Shown here piece by piece: positions 1 through 8,299 of a stretch of DNA of 64,000 nucleotides; position 1 is the first letter of the stretch; every line of letters begins with the position of its first letter. The translations under genes were made by a program, and so were the position numbers. The stretch comes from Halomarina ordinaria (GTDB taxonomy: Archaea > Halobacteriota > Halobacteria > Halobacteriales > Haloarculaceae), in assembly GCF_030553305.1 (NCBI RefSeq), contig NZ_JARRAH010000001.1, positions 2,170,001 to 2,234,000 of the forward strand, written 5' to 3'. The notes beneath the pieces were generated by a model that was not told the origin of the DNA, searched no databases, and was given only the letters and a program-made list of their open reading frames with translations.

Positions 1-969
1 GAAGAACGTACGGAGCAGGCGACCGGAGGCGGTCACTTTCGCGTGGTTCTCCTCGTACGGTTCGACGCCGAACGCCCCCGCGAGGCCGTCGACGAAGAAC
101 TCCCTCGCCTCCCGTTCGGTGCCGCAGATCGTGGTCTGGTGAATCGTTCCCTTCGGGGTCTCCTGTTCGCGTGCGAACCCCTCCGCCGCGTAGTACCCGA
201 GGAGCGTCGCGAGACGTTCGTCGAGGGCGACGAACCGGTCGACCTCGGTCCGGTCGCGTTTCATCCCCAGGCGACAGTCGGCGGGGACGAACGCCAGGAG
301 CGCCGCGTCGGTCTCGAAGAACTCCGACAGTAGCGACACCGGGATGCTCTCGCGGTAGAGGTAGTTGCTCAATCCCTTCTTCGTCAGTCCGAGGTGGTCA
401 GCCGTGCTCTGAAGCGGGTAGAACTGACCGTTCCAGCCCTCGGAGAGGCGGTCGGTGAACAGTTCGTACAGCCGACTTCTGTCCAGCCCTTTGACCATGA
501 GCCGGTCGTTGTCGATGCTCGGCTCGTCGAGGAACGCTTCGAGCAGGTCGAACCGGCGCTCGGTCTCCCCCGCCGACACCGAATCGAGGTGTCGGGGTTT
601 GACCAATCGACTGTCCTCGTCGAGTTCTCTGGCTTCGACCGACGTGATCTGGCCGTGGTCCGGGTCGTAGACGTGCACCCGGTGGTCCGGCGTGACGACC
701 AGTTCTCGACCGGATTCGGTCCTGACCTCGACCACGTGAGCCGGTGACGGGTGTTTGCTCACGGCACTGACGGGCTGGACCGACTGTGACCCGTCCGCCC
801 CGAGGGACGGGACGTGCGGCCGTGACACACCGTCGAGTTCCTGGACGAGCGTGCCGAAGTCGTCCGACTCCGGGTCGTCGAGTCGCGCTTCGACGAACGT
901 CTCGATGCGCTCGTGGCGCCACGCGCCGTCCTCGCCCTCGTACCACAGTTTCGTATCGGGGTGGAAGCA
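1..969 (-). other. Intein in DP2 (N-terminal splicing block and LAGLIDADG-type endonuclease block)
   Basis: The intein starts at the Cys codon 969-967, directly after the extein HAAKRRN; 945 extein codons precede it in frame. The first residues (CFHPDTKLWYE) are a normal N-terminal splicing block. The block with VTPDHRVHVYD (near 690) is the Hint-domain TxxH-type motif. LLGYYAAEGF (near 195-225) is the first LAGLIDADG (DOD) endonuclease helix, so this is a full-size intein with a homing endonuclease. At least 323 intein residues are visible; the second endonuclease helix and the C-terminal His-Asn/Cys junction are outside. Inteins at this conserved site are known from other haloarchaeal DP2 proteins. 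Confidence 0.9.
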
Positions 970-3804
970 GTTGCGGCGCTTCGCTGCGTGAAAGTACGGA
1001 TGTGCGTAGCCGACAGCCGCGCTCGTGAATCCTACGACCCTCCCGACGACGGCGGCGGAGGTGTGGGGCGCCATGCCGAACACCAGTTCGCCGACGAGGT
1101 CCTGTCGCTCCTCGACGTCGTAGAACGGTTCCAGCCCGTAGTACTGCGTCAGGAGCGCGTCGACGAAGTCGGCGGTCTTGAGCATGTGTTCCGCGGCACC
1201 GTCGGAGAGGACGATGTCCTGGACGCGCAGTTCGACCAGTTGGTCGTCGTGGCGGAGGGGTTCGCCGTCGACGTCCGTCTCGTAGCCGAGCGACCGTAGC
1301 TGGTCGACCGAGACGTCGAGTTCGGCGGCCCGAACGGCCGTCACCGGCAGGTCGGTCATGTCGTAGCGGACGGTGCCGTCCTTGAACGTCGAGACGCCGT
1401 GTTTCGCCCGGAGGACGCCCTTCTCGATGGGTTCGGGGACCTTCTCGGCGGACGTGAGCCCCTTCACGCCCTTCAGAATCTCGAAGACGCCGGGGCGTTC
1501 GCCGACGGTCGCGAGCGCCTCGCGGTACTCGCTCGCCAGGTCGACGGTCCGGTACTCGACGGGTTCGGCGTCGCGCCCGCACCGGGGACAGACCGCGCGC
1601 CCCGCCTCGTCGAGTTCGGCGCGCACCTCACAGGAGTAACACTCGTAGACGGCGTCGGTGTGCGTCGAACAGTCGGGACAGCGCGCTTTGAACGTCCGCT
1701 CCCCGCAGTCGGGGCACTCGCGGCGGGCGACCTGCACCTCGACCTGACCGGCGGCGCCGCGCATCGAGTCGGTGTGCGAGGCGGCCTGCCCGAGGTTGCG
1801 CTGGCTACCGCCCGCCTCGGCGATGGGGAAGAGCGTGTGGACCGCGGGGCTCATCTCGCGCTTCTCGGACTTCTCGGGCCGGCCCATCCGGTTGCCGATG
1901 CGGGTCGGCGCGCGCTCCTGGACGGCGAAGGGGGCGACCTCCTCGACGGCCTGCTGGGCGCTCGCGCCGTCCTCCCACTCGCGCGCCGCGGGCGAGAGGG
2001 CGTCCCAGGTCGGTTCGAGGTCGTCGTCCAGGCCGAGCGAGCGAAGCAGCGGTCGGGCGTCGGAGACGGTCACCGTCTCCTCGCCCTGCGTGTGTTCGAC
2101 GAGGAGCGTCTCGAGCGCCTCGCAGACCTCCTCGCTCCGGGGAATCACGAGGGTGTCGGCGGACGCGTCGTCGGTCGCGGTCCCCCCGGGCAGCGCTGCC
2201 CCGTCGGCGCGGGCGAGGTGACCCGCCCGCGCCGCGTCGACGAGCGTCTCGAACCCCTCGACCGACAGGTCGTGCCAGAGGTAGGTGTACGTCGGGTGGA
2301 GCGGGGCGTCGTACTCCGTGGCCCAGTCGAGTGCCTCCTCGGCGCTCGGGTGGTCGAGGTCGACGTGCGGGGAGTCCCGGAGCGCCTGGACGTCACAGCC
2401 CGCCGCCTCGAGGTCCTGGACCCACCACTCGACGGTGTAGGAGGCGGGCGCGAGCGGGTGGTTGTTCTCGACGAACTCGCCGTAGTTGACGAGGTACTCC
2501 CCGAGGTCGACGATGGCCTCGACGCCGTTGCGTACCTCGAGGGCCTCCTCGGGGTCGTCGATTCGTCGGACGTCGCCGTTGGCGAGGCGGACGGTCGGCC
2601 CCTCGATGGTGTCGACGGGGACGACGCCCGCCGCCTTCCCCGGGCGCTCGGTCTTTATCTGCGTCCCCGTGGCGAGGAAGTCGTCGACGAGGTGCATCGT
2701 CGCCGGGTGGACGCCCGCCGTCGCGAAGCCGTGGTTGCGCGCCCGGCCGTAGCGCAGGCGGAAGCCGCCGGGTTCGCTCGGGTGGCCGAACACCGGCCGT
2801 CCCGCGATGAGGTCGCGGAGGTACTTGCCGGCGGGGTCGACGCGCGGCGGGCCGGCAGGTTCCGCGGGGTCCTCCGAAGCGTCGGCCTCGTCGCTCGGGT
2901 CGTCGCCCTCGTCGCTCGCTTCGTCCTCACCGTCGCCATCGTCGGCCTCGCTCGCCTCCTCGCTCCCGATGGTGCCGTCAATGAGGTCCTGGAGCCACGG
3001 CCAGTCGACGTCGTCGAGTTCCCGCGTGTAGCGCTGTATCTTCGGCGCCTTGAGGGCGATACCCTCCGCGAGGACGAGACACATCCCGCCGCGCGGGGAG
3101 TTGGTGTCGACGCGTTCGAGGTCGCGGTAGCCGGAGACCTCCTCCTGGCCCGTCGCCTCGCCGTCGAGGCAGATGGGCGTGTGTTCCGCGATGAACCTCG
3201 TCTCCTCGTCCTTCGGCGAGTACTGCAGGCCCGTCTCCTTGTCGTAGAGGCCGACCTCCTCGGCGTAGCGCTCGACCTCCTCGGTGCGGGGTTTGAAGCG
3301 GTCGATGTCGAGCAGCGTGCGGGCGTAGTCGGCGACGAGTACCGACAGCGCCTGGGCGGTCCCGCCGGCCGAGCGAATCGGGCCGGCGTAGTAGACGCTG
3401 ACGTACTCGGTGCCGTCGTCGTTGTCGTTGACCTCGACGCGGTCGATACCTTCGATGGGGGCGGCGACCACCCCCTCGGTGAGGAGGGCGACGGCGGTGC
3501 GGACCGCCCCCTCGACCTTCCCCGCCTTGGTATCGTAGTCGCCGACGGTCCCCTCGACGAAGTCGCCGACGAGTTCGAGGGCGGCCTCCTCGCGCGACAT
3601 CTGCCCTTCGAGGTCGCGCACGCGTTCGGCGACGCCATCGATGCCGAGGATGTTCTCCACGCGGTCGGCCATGTCCTTCGCGACGGGAATCTCGACCTCC
3701 GGCTTCGGGTCGCCGCCGCGTCGCTTGGCCTCGCTCGCCACCGCGAACGCCTCGTCGAGACGGCTCTCGATGCGCTCGAAGTAGCGCTCGTCGTCGGGTC
3801 TCAT
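1..3804 (-). CDS. polC: DNA polymerase D (PolII) large subunit DP2, intein-containing, 3' end outside window
   Basis: This is the catalytic subunit of the archaeal replicative polymerase D; the partner would be the DP1 exonuclease subunit, which is not in the window. The ATG is at 3804-3802 and the frame stays open to base 1. Residues 1-945 are extein and match DP2: an N-terminal part with YAGPIRSAGGTAQA (near residue 125), a long acidic linker (about residues 275-315) typical of halophiles, and CxxC zinc-finger pairs (CPDCG, CPDCS, CYSC, CPRCG, near residues 700-750). The extein stops at HAAKRRN and an intein begins with Cys946. The gene is partial: the rest of the intein and the C-terminal extein lie to the left. 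No competing gene is credible; long open frames on the other strand are shadows of the GC-rich code. Confidence 0.95.
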   Translation of the reverse strand, partial: MRPDDERYFERIESRLDEAFAVASEAKRRGGDPKPEVEIPVAKDMADRVENILGIDGVAERVRDLEGQMSREEAALELVGDFVEGTVGDYDTKAGKVEGAVRTAVALLTEGVVAAPIEGIDRVEVNDNDDGTEYVSVYYAGPIRSAGGTAQALSVLVADYARTLLDIDRFKPRTEEVERYAEEVGLYDKETGLQYSPKDEETRFIAEHTPICLDGEATGQEEVSGYRDLERVDTNSPRGGMCLVLAEGIALKAPKIQRYTRELDDVDWPWLQDLIDGTIGSEEASEADDGDGEDEASDEGDDPSDEADASEDPAEPAGPPRVDPAGKYLRDLIAGRPVFGHPSEPGGFRLRYGRARNHGFATAGVHPATMHLVDDFLATGTQIKTERPGKAAGVVPVDTIEGPTVRLANGDVRRIDDPEEALEVRNGVEAIVDLGEYLVNYGEFVENNHPLAPASYTVEWWVQDLEAAGCDVQALRDSPHVDLDHPSAEEALDWATEYDAPLHPTYTYLWHDLSVEGFETLVDAARAGHLARADGAALPGGTATDDASADTLVIPRSEEVCEALETLLVEHTQGEETVTVSDARPLLRSLGLDDDLEPTWDALSPAAREWEDGASAQQAVEEVAPFAVQERAPTRIGNRMGRPEKSEKREMSPAVHTLFPIAEAGGSQRNLGQAASHTDSMRGAAGQVEVQVARRECPDCGERTFKARCPDCSTHTDAVYECYSCEVRAELDEAGRAVCPRCGRDAEPVEYRTVDLASEYREALATVGERPGVFEILKGVKGLTSAEKVPEPIEKGVLRAKHGVSTFKDGTVRYDMTDLPVTAVRAAELDVSVDQLRSLGYETDVDGEPLRHDDQLVELRVQDIVLSDGAAEHMLKTADFVDALLTQYYGLEPFYDVEERQDLVGELVFGMAPHTSAAVVGRVVGFTSAAVGYAHPYFHAAKRRNCFHPDTKLWYEGEDGAWRHERIETFVEARLDDPESDDFGTLVQELDGVSRPHVPSLGADGSQSVQPVSAVSKHPSPAHVVEVRTESGRELVVTPDHRVHVYDPDHGQITSVEARELDEDSRLVKPRHLDSVSAGETERRFDLLEAFLDEPSIDNDRLMVKGLDRSRLYELFTDRLSEGWNGQFYPLQSTADHLGLTKKGLSNYLYRESIPVSLLSEFFETDAALLAFVPADCRLGMKRDRTEVDRFVALDERLATLLGYYAAEGFAREQETPKGTIHQTTICGTEREAREFFVDGLAGAFGVEPYEENHAKVTASGRLLRTFF

Positions 3805-3979
3805 GGGCGGCGTGCCGGGGAGGGGAGGGTGCGTTCGCGCTCGTCGCCCGGGCGAGCGACCGGGTCGTCCATACCCCGTCGATGGAACGTGACCGCAAAA
3901 AGGTTCCAGTTCTTTACGCTCTCGGGAAGCGCGAGTTCCAGAGAAAACACTTTTGCGGGCGTGCTACGCGCTCACGAGC
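3805..3979. promoter_or_regulatory. Divergent promoter region between polC and the dehydrogenase gene
   Basis: These 175 bases separate two divergent genes. For the rightward gene, an AT-rich run with ACTTTTGC near 3950 lies about 27 nt before the ATG at 3980, which fits a leaderless haloarchaeal promoter. For polC, the nearest AT-rich element on the minus strand (ACCTTTTTGC near 3900) is about 95 nt from the ATG, so polC would have a 5' leader or a weaker, GC-rich promoter. No clear operator was seen. Confidence 0.4.
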
Positions 3980-4891
3980 ATGTCGCAGAAGACGGTCGGA
4001 TTCGTCGGACTCGGTATCATGGGCCTGCCGATGGCCCGGAACCTCCTCGAGGCGGGCTACCCCGTCGTCGGCTACAACCGCTCGGACGACCCGGTCGAGT
4101 CGCTCGTCGAGGCGGGCGGCGAGGCCGGCGACTCCCCCCGCGACGTGGCCGAGCGGGCGGACGTGGTCGTCACCTGCCTCCCCGACTCCCCGGACGTCGA
4201 GCGGGTCGTCCTCGGCGACGAGGAGGAGGACGCGCCCGTCGTCGACGGCCTGAGCGAGGGGATGACGGTCGTCGACATGTCGACCATCTCGCCGACGGTG
4301 ACCGAGCGCATCGCCGAGGAACTCTCCGAGGTAGGAGTGACGATGCTCGACGCCCCCATCAGCGGCGGCGAGGAGGGGGCCATCGAGGGGACGCTCTCCA
4401 TCATGGTCGGCGGCGAGGAGGGCGTCCTCTCGGCGCACCGCGACCTCTTCGAGGTGATGGGCGGGACGGTCACCCACTGCGGGCCGAACGGCGCCGGCCA
4501 GGTGACGAAGGCGTGCAACCAGATCGTCGTCGCCTGCACGAACGTCGCCGTGAGCGAGGCGCTCGTCTTCGCCGGGAACGCCGGCGCCGACCTGGAAGCC
4601 GTCGTCGACGCCATCAGCGGCGGCGCGGCGGGGTGCTGGACGCTCGACAACCGCGCCCCCGACATGATACGGGGGGACTTCGACCCGGGGTTCTTCGCGG
4701 ACTACCAGTACAAGGACCTCCGCATCGCCACCGACGCGGGCGAGGCGTTCGGGTCGCCCATGCCCGCGACCGAACTGGCCCACGAACTGTACAAGTCGAT
4801 GGTCGCCAACGACATGGGCCGAGACGACAACTCCGGCGTCATGCAGGTCATCGAGCTGCTGGCCGGCAGTGAGGCGCGCGTCGAGGACTAG
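3980..4891 (+). CDS. 3-hydroxyisobutyrate/2-hydroxy-3-oxopropionate dehydrogenase family
   Basis: This is an NAD(P)-dependent beta-hydroxyacid dehydrogenase of 303 residues, the usual family length. The N-terminal Rossmann motif is GFVGLGIMGLPMARNL (residues 7-22). The substrate-binding stretch DAPISGGEEGA lies near residue 122, and the catalytic-lysine region GAGQVTKACNQ near residue 173. The ATG at 3980 is preferred to an upstream in-frame start because the Rossmann strand then begins at residue 6 and a TATA-like element sits about 27 nt upstream. The exact substrate (3-hydroxyisobutyrate, tartronate semialdehyde or another small hydroxyacid) cannot be read from the sequence. It stands alone, convergent with the GrpB-like gene, whose stop overlaps its own. 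Confidence 0.88.
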   Translation: MSQKTVGFVGLGIMGLPMARNLLEAGYPVVGYNRSDDPVESLVEAGGEAGDSPRDVAERADVVVTCLPDSPDVERVVLGDEEEDAPVVDGLSEGMTVVDMSTISPTVTERIAEELSEVGVTMLDAPISGGEEGAIEGTLSIMVGGEEGVLSAHRDLFEVMGGTVTHCGPNGAGQVTKACNQIVVACTNVAVSEALVFAGNAGADLEAVVDAISGGAAGCWTLDNRAPDMIRGDFDPGFFADYQYKDLRIATDAGEAFGSPMPATELAHELYKSMVANDMGRDDNSGVMQVIELLAGSEARVED

Positions 4892-5442
4892 TACGACGCC
4901 TCGCGCACGCGTCCCAGGACGCGCTCGACGAACGCGCTTTTCGCGTCGGTGTACGCCGCTCTCTCCGTCGGATGACGAGCGGCGAGGTGGCGCTTCAGCC
5001 GGGCGTACGCTCGCCGCGTCTCCGGGTCGTCGCGCAGGGCGTCCCTGAACGCGAGGTGGTCGTGCCAGGTGTCGCTCCCGCGCTCGGTCAGCGTGAGGTA
5101 GTGCGTCCGGCGGTCCGCCGGTCCCCGCGCGAGGAAGACGCGGTCCGCGACCGGGTCGCCCGGCCGGTGCTGATAGCCCGCGCGTTCGAGCCGCGGGACG
5201 CACGCCCGGGCGACGGCGAGCGACGCGACGGCGACGCTCAGGTCGAGCACCGGCTTCGCCGACAGGCCCGGGACCGCCGTGCTGCCGACGTGTTCGACCC
5301 TCTGGAGGCGAGGACCGAGCAGGTCGCGCAGGCGGGCCGCCTCCCGTTCGAAGGCGCGGTGCCACCGCTCGTCGTGCGGTTCCAGTCGGACCGTCCCCCG
5401 CGCGAGGCCGAGCGACGGGGCGCCCCCTCTCCCGTCGTTCAC
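4888..5442 (-). CDS. GrpB family protein (UPF0157, nucleotidyltransferase fold)
   Basis: This 184-residue protein has the family signature VEHVGSTAVPGLSAKPVLDL (about residues 40-59), with the nucleotidyltransferase-like GS motif and a downstream Asp. Members of this family have a nucleotidyltransferase fold but mostly unproven activity; some are annotated as dephospho-CoA kinase-associated domains. The start is a GTG at 5442, just past the stop of the upstream prenyl synthase gene (5445-5447), so it is probably cotranscribed with it. A short Asn/Gly-rich N-terminus precedes the fold. The function is unknown. Confidence 0.8.
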   Translation of the reverse strand: MNDGRGGAPSLGLARGTVRLEPHDERWHRAFEREAARLRDLLGPRLQRVEHVGSTAVPGLSAKPVLDLSVAVASLAVARACVPRLERAGYQHRPGDPVADRVFLARGPADRRTHYLTLTERGSDTWHDHLAFRDALRDDPETRRAYARLKRHLAARHPTERAAYTDAKSAFVERVLGRVREASY

Positions 5443-5444
5443 GG

Positions 5445-6296
5445 CTATCGCTCCCGGAGGACGACGAACTCCGCGAGGTCCTGGAGGTACTCCAGGGCCT
5501 GTGCGTTGCCGTCGCGGGTGACGGTGGCGGTCTCCAGCGCCTCGAGGGCGGCGTCGGCGCGCGCGTAGGCGCGCTCGTTGGCCTCCTCGGGCGTCAGGTC
5601 GGTTATCTGGACGAGCGAGGGGCGCTCCATCTCCTCGTCCTGGCCGGTCGGCTTGCCCAGTTCCTCGGGGTCGGCCGTCTCGTCGAGGACGTCGTCGCGT
5701 ATCTGGAAGGCGACGCCGACGCGCTCGGCGTAGTTGCCGAACGACTCGACGGTGTAGGCGTCCGCGCCCGCCGCCACCGCCCCCAGTTCGGCGGCGGCGC
5801 GAAAGAGTGCCCCCGTCTTGCGCCGGGCGAGCGTCATGTACTCCTCCTCGGTCGAGGGCTGGGCGACGAGTTCGGTCGCCTCGCCCTCGCCGAGTTCGAC
5901 CATCGCCTCGGCGACCACCTGCATCGCCTGCTCGTCGGCGGAGAAGAGCGCGAACGCCTCGCCGAGCAGGCCGTCGCTGGCGAGGATGGCCGGGCCGTAG
6001 CCGAAGGCCGTCCACGCGGCGTCCACCCCGCGGCGCAGTTCCGAGTCGTCGATGATGTCGTCGACGACGAGCGAGGCGTTGTGGACGAGTTCGATGCCGA
6101 CGGCGAAGTCGACGGCGTCGGCGGTGGTCCCGCCGGCGGCCTCGCAGGCGAGCACCGTCACCATCGGCCGGACGCGCTTTCCCCCCGACAACGAGACGTG
6201 GCGCACCTGGTCTGCGAGTTCCGGCGGCTCGACCGCGTCGAGGACCTCCTCCAAGCGGTCCTCGATGCGCGACCGCCGGGACTCCAGGTATTCCAT
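5445..6296 (-). CDS. idsA: Polyprenyl (geranylgeranyl/farnesyl) diphosphate synthase
   Basis: This trans-prenyltransferase condenses IPP with allylic diphosphates; in haloarchaea such enzymes supply C20/C25 chains for ether lipids, carotenoids and quinones. It has 283 residues. GGKRVRPM (near residue 38) is the IPP-binding GK(R)RP motif. DDIIDDSELRRG (near residue 80) is the first Asp-rich DDxxD motif. FQIRDDVLDE (near residue 200) is the second. The GrpB-like gene follows within 2 nt. A TATA-like sequence (TTTATATG) lies only about 4-10 nt before the ATG, unusually close for a leaderless promoter, so transcription may start farther upstream. The symbol is assigned by family; chain length is not certain. 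Confidence 0.88.
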   Translation of the reverse strand: MEYLESRRSRIEDRLEEVLDAVEPPELADQVRHVSLSGGKRVRPMVTVLACEAAGGTTADAVDFAVGIELVHNASLVVDDIIDDSELRRGVDAAWTAFGYGPAILASDGLLGEAFALFSADEQAMQVVAEAMVELGEGEATELVAQPSTEEEYMTLARRKTGALFRAAAELGAVAAGADAYTVESFGNYAERVGVAFQIRDDVLDETADPEELGKPTGQDEEMERPSLVQITDLTPEEANERAYARADAALEALETATVTRDGNAQALEYLQDLAEFVVLRER

Positions 6297-6496
6297 TGCA
6301 TATAAAGAGGGCACCGCGAGGCAAGTACGTGACGGAACGCGAGAGTCCGGCGTCCCGCGAACTACACCGTCGTCTCGTCCGTCGCGCCGCCACGCACACG
6401 GGCCGGCGAGACGCGCTCGTCTCCTACGCGGGGAGCCTCGCGTCCTCGGTCGGTGAACGGACGAGAGAACGGAGAGCCGTCGCGAGCCCCGCCGAC
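6297..6496. other. Intergenic, no gene seen
   Basis: About 200 bases lie between etfA and the prenyl synthase gene, both on the minus strand. The region has short open frames only, with no start supported by a promoter and no RNA gene. It probably holds the etfA terminator and the idsA promoter. Confidence 0.5.
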
Positions 6497-7468
6497 TCAG
6501 ACCGGCGACTCGCCGCCGAACTCCTCGATGAGTTCGGGGACGACGTCGAAGAGGTCGTCGACGATGGCGTAGTCGGCGAGGTCCATGATGGGGGCGTTTG
6601 GGTCGGTGTTGATGGCGACGATGGTGTCGCTGCCCTTCATCCCGGCGACGTGCTGGACGGCGCCGGAGATGCCGATGGCGATGTACACCTTCGGGGTGAC
6701 GACCTTCCCGCTCTGGCCGACCTGGCGGTTCTTCGGCAGCCAGCCGGCGTCGACGATGGGTCGCGACGAGGAGAGCGTCGCACCGAGGGTGTCGGCGAGC
6801 GCCTCGACGAGTTCGAGGTTCTCCTCCTCGTCGATACCGCGGCCGACGCTCACGAGGACGTCCGCCTCGCTGATGTCGACGTCGCCGCCGCCGACCTCCT
6901 CGAAGCCGGTGACCGTCGAGCGTACCGCCGACTCGTCGACGTCGGCGTCGAACGCCTGCACGTCGGCGCTGCCCTCGCTCTCGGTCTGGGGCCACTCGGC
7001 CGGACGGGTGGTGACGACGACCTCGTCGGCGTCGACCTCCACCGTGGTCTCGACCTTCGAGCCGTACATCTCGCGGGTGACCTCCATGGAACCGTTCGCC
7101 CGCGAGACGCCGATAGCGTCGGTGACGACCGGCACGCCGAGTCGCTCTGCGACCGCCGGCGCGTAGTCGAGGCCGTTGACCGTGTTCGGGATGAGGAGTG
7201 TGGTCGGCGCCACCTGGGCGTAGAGTTGCTCGACGACCTGCACGTAGACGTCGTGGTTGAACTCCTCGCCCTCCGCGACGGTGTGGACGACGTCGACACC
7301 CTCGCGGTTCAGTTCCTCGGCGAAGCCGTCGACGTCGCCGCCGACGACGGCGAGGTGGAGGTCGCCGCCCTGCTCGTCGGCCAGTTCGCGACCCGCGGTG
7401 ACGACCTCGAAGCTGGCGTCGCGGAGGTCGCCCCGGCGGTGTTCGGCGACTGCGAGGACGTCGCTCAT
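6497..7468 (-). CDS. etfA: Electron transfer flavoprotein subunit alpha
   Basis: This is the alpha subunit of the FAD-containing ETF heterodimer, which carries electrons from acyl-CoA dehydrogenases to the quinone pool. It has 323 residues. The C-terminal FAD domain is clear: SRPIVDAGWLP (near residue 228), GQSGKVVTPKVYIAIGISGA (near residue 246) and NTDPNAPIMDLADY (near residue 284). The start overlaps the stop of etfB by 4 bases (ATGA), so the two are translationally coupled. No fixC/fixX-type quinone reductase gene is adjacent in the window. Confidence 0.95.
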   Translation of the reverse strand: MSDVLAVAEHRRGDLRDASFEVVTAGRELADEQGGDLHLAVVGGDVDGFAEELNREGVDVVHTVAEGEEFNHDVYVQVVEQLYAQVAPTTLLIPNTVNGLDYAPAVAERLGVPVVTDAIGVSRANGSMEVTREMYGSKVETTVEVDADEVVVTTRPAEWPQTESEGSADVQAFDADVDESAVRSTVTGFEEVGGGDVDISEADVLVSVGRGIDEEENLELVEALADTLGATLSSSRPIVDAGWLPKNRQVGQSGKVVTPKVYIAIGISGAVQHVAGMKGSDTIVAINTDPNAPIMDLADYAIVDDLFDVVPELIEEFGGESPV

Positions 7469-8265
7469 CCCTCGACCACCCCCTTGTCACGCAGGAGGTC
7501 GGCCAGTTGCCCGGCCGTCTCCTCGGCGCTCCCCTCGTACACCGTCGCGTCACCCTCGGACTCGGGTTCGTACATCGCGGTGCGGCGCACGGGCGTCTCG
7601 ACGACGCTCGCGTCGAGGCCGAGGTCGTCGAGCCCCTGGACGTCGAGTTCCTTGCGCTGGGCCTGACGGATACCCCGGAGGCTCGCGTAGCGCGGTTCGT
7701 TGATACCCGTCTGGATGGTCAGCACCGCCGGCAGCTGGACGTCGGTGAGTTCCTCGACGCCGCCCTCGAGTTCGCGGTGGACGTGCGCGACGCCACCCTC
7801 GGCGTCGAGGTCGAGGGCGTTGACGACCGCCGCCCACTCGAAGCCGACGGTGTCGGCGAGTGCGACGCCCGTCGCGCCGAAGGCGTCGTCGTTCGCCTGG
7901 ACGCCCGTGAACACGAGGTCGGGCTCCTCGGCCTCGACGACGGACGCGAGGACGTCCGCCTTCGCGCCCACGTCGAGCATCTCCGCCCCTGCGAGGGTGT
8001 CGTCCCACACCCGGATGGCGCGGTCGACGCCCTTCGCGAGCGCCATCCGGATCGTCTCCTCCGAGCGCTCGGGGCCGACGGTGACGGAGACGACCTCGAC
8101 GTCGTCCCCGTCCTCGGCGATCTGGACGGCCTCCTCGACGGCGTAGTCGTCCCACTCGTTGAGGTCGTACTCCAGGTACCGCTCGTCGATGTCGAGGCCG
8201 TCGATCTCGAAATCGTCTTCGGCCTCGGCCACCTCCTTTACGGTGACGAGTATCTTCATTGCCAT
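7465..8265 (-). CDS. etfB: Electron transfer flavoprotein subunit beta
   Basis: This is the beta subunit of ETF, the AMP-binding partner of EtfA. It has about 266 residues. It begins MKILVTVKEV after MA and has the ETF-beta features VSVTVGPERSEETIRMALAKG (near residue 62) and a C-terminal region with QTGINEPRYASLRGI (near residue 188). The ATG at 8265 is used because a TATA-like TTTAACAC lies about 27 nt upstream, overlapping the end of the next gene; the ATG at 8259 is an alternative. Its stop overlaps the etfA start. Confidence 0.94.
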   Translation of the reverse strand: MAMKILVTVKEVAEAEDDFEIDGLDIDERYLEYDLNEWDDYAVEEAVQIAEDGDDVEVVSVTVGPERSEETIRMALAKGVDRAIRVWDDTLAGAEMLDVGAKADVLASVVEAEEPDLVFTGVQANDDAFGATGVALADTVGFEWAAVVNALDLDAEGGVAHVHRELEGGVEELTDVQLPAVLTIQTGINEPRYASLRGIRQAQRKELDVQGLDDLGLDASVVETPVRRTAMYEPESEGDATVYEGSAEETAGQLADLLRDKGVVEG

Positions 8266-8283
8266 CCGACACTCGCCTCGCTG

Positions 8284-8299
8284 CGGTGTTAAACGTTTA
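8284..8299 (-). promoter_or_regulatory. TATA-like element of the etfB-etfA operon
   Basis: On the minus strand the sequence CCTAAACGTTTAACACC contains a TTTAA core about 27 nt before the etfB ATG at 8265, the spacing of haloarchaeal leaderless promoters. The palindrome AAACGTTT sits within it and could be a repressor site. It overlaps the last codons of the upstream gene. Confidence 0.45.

Noticed and set aside
1399-4872. Very long rightward open frame (over 1100 codons) opposite polC
   Set aside because: It is the antisense shadow of GC-rich polC codons; composition is repetitive Arg/Val/Glu and nothing matches a family, while the leftward frame is clearly DP2.
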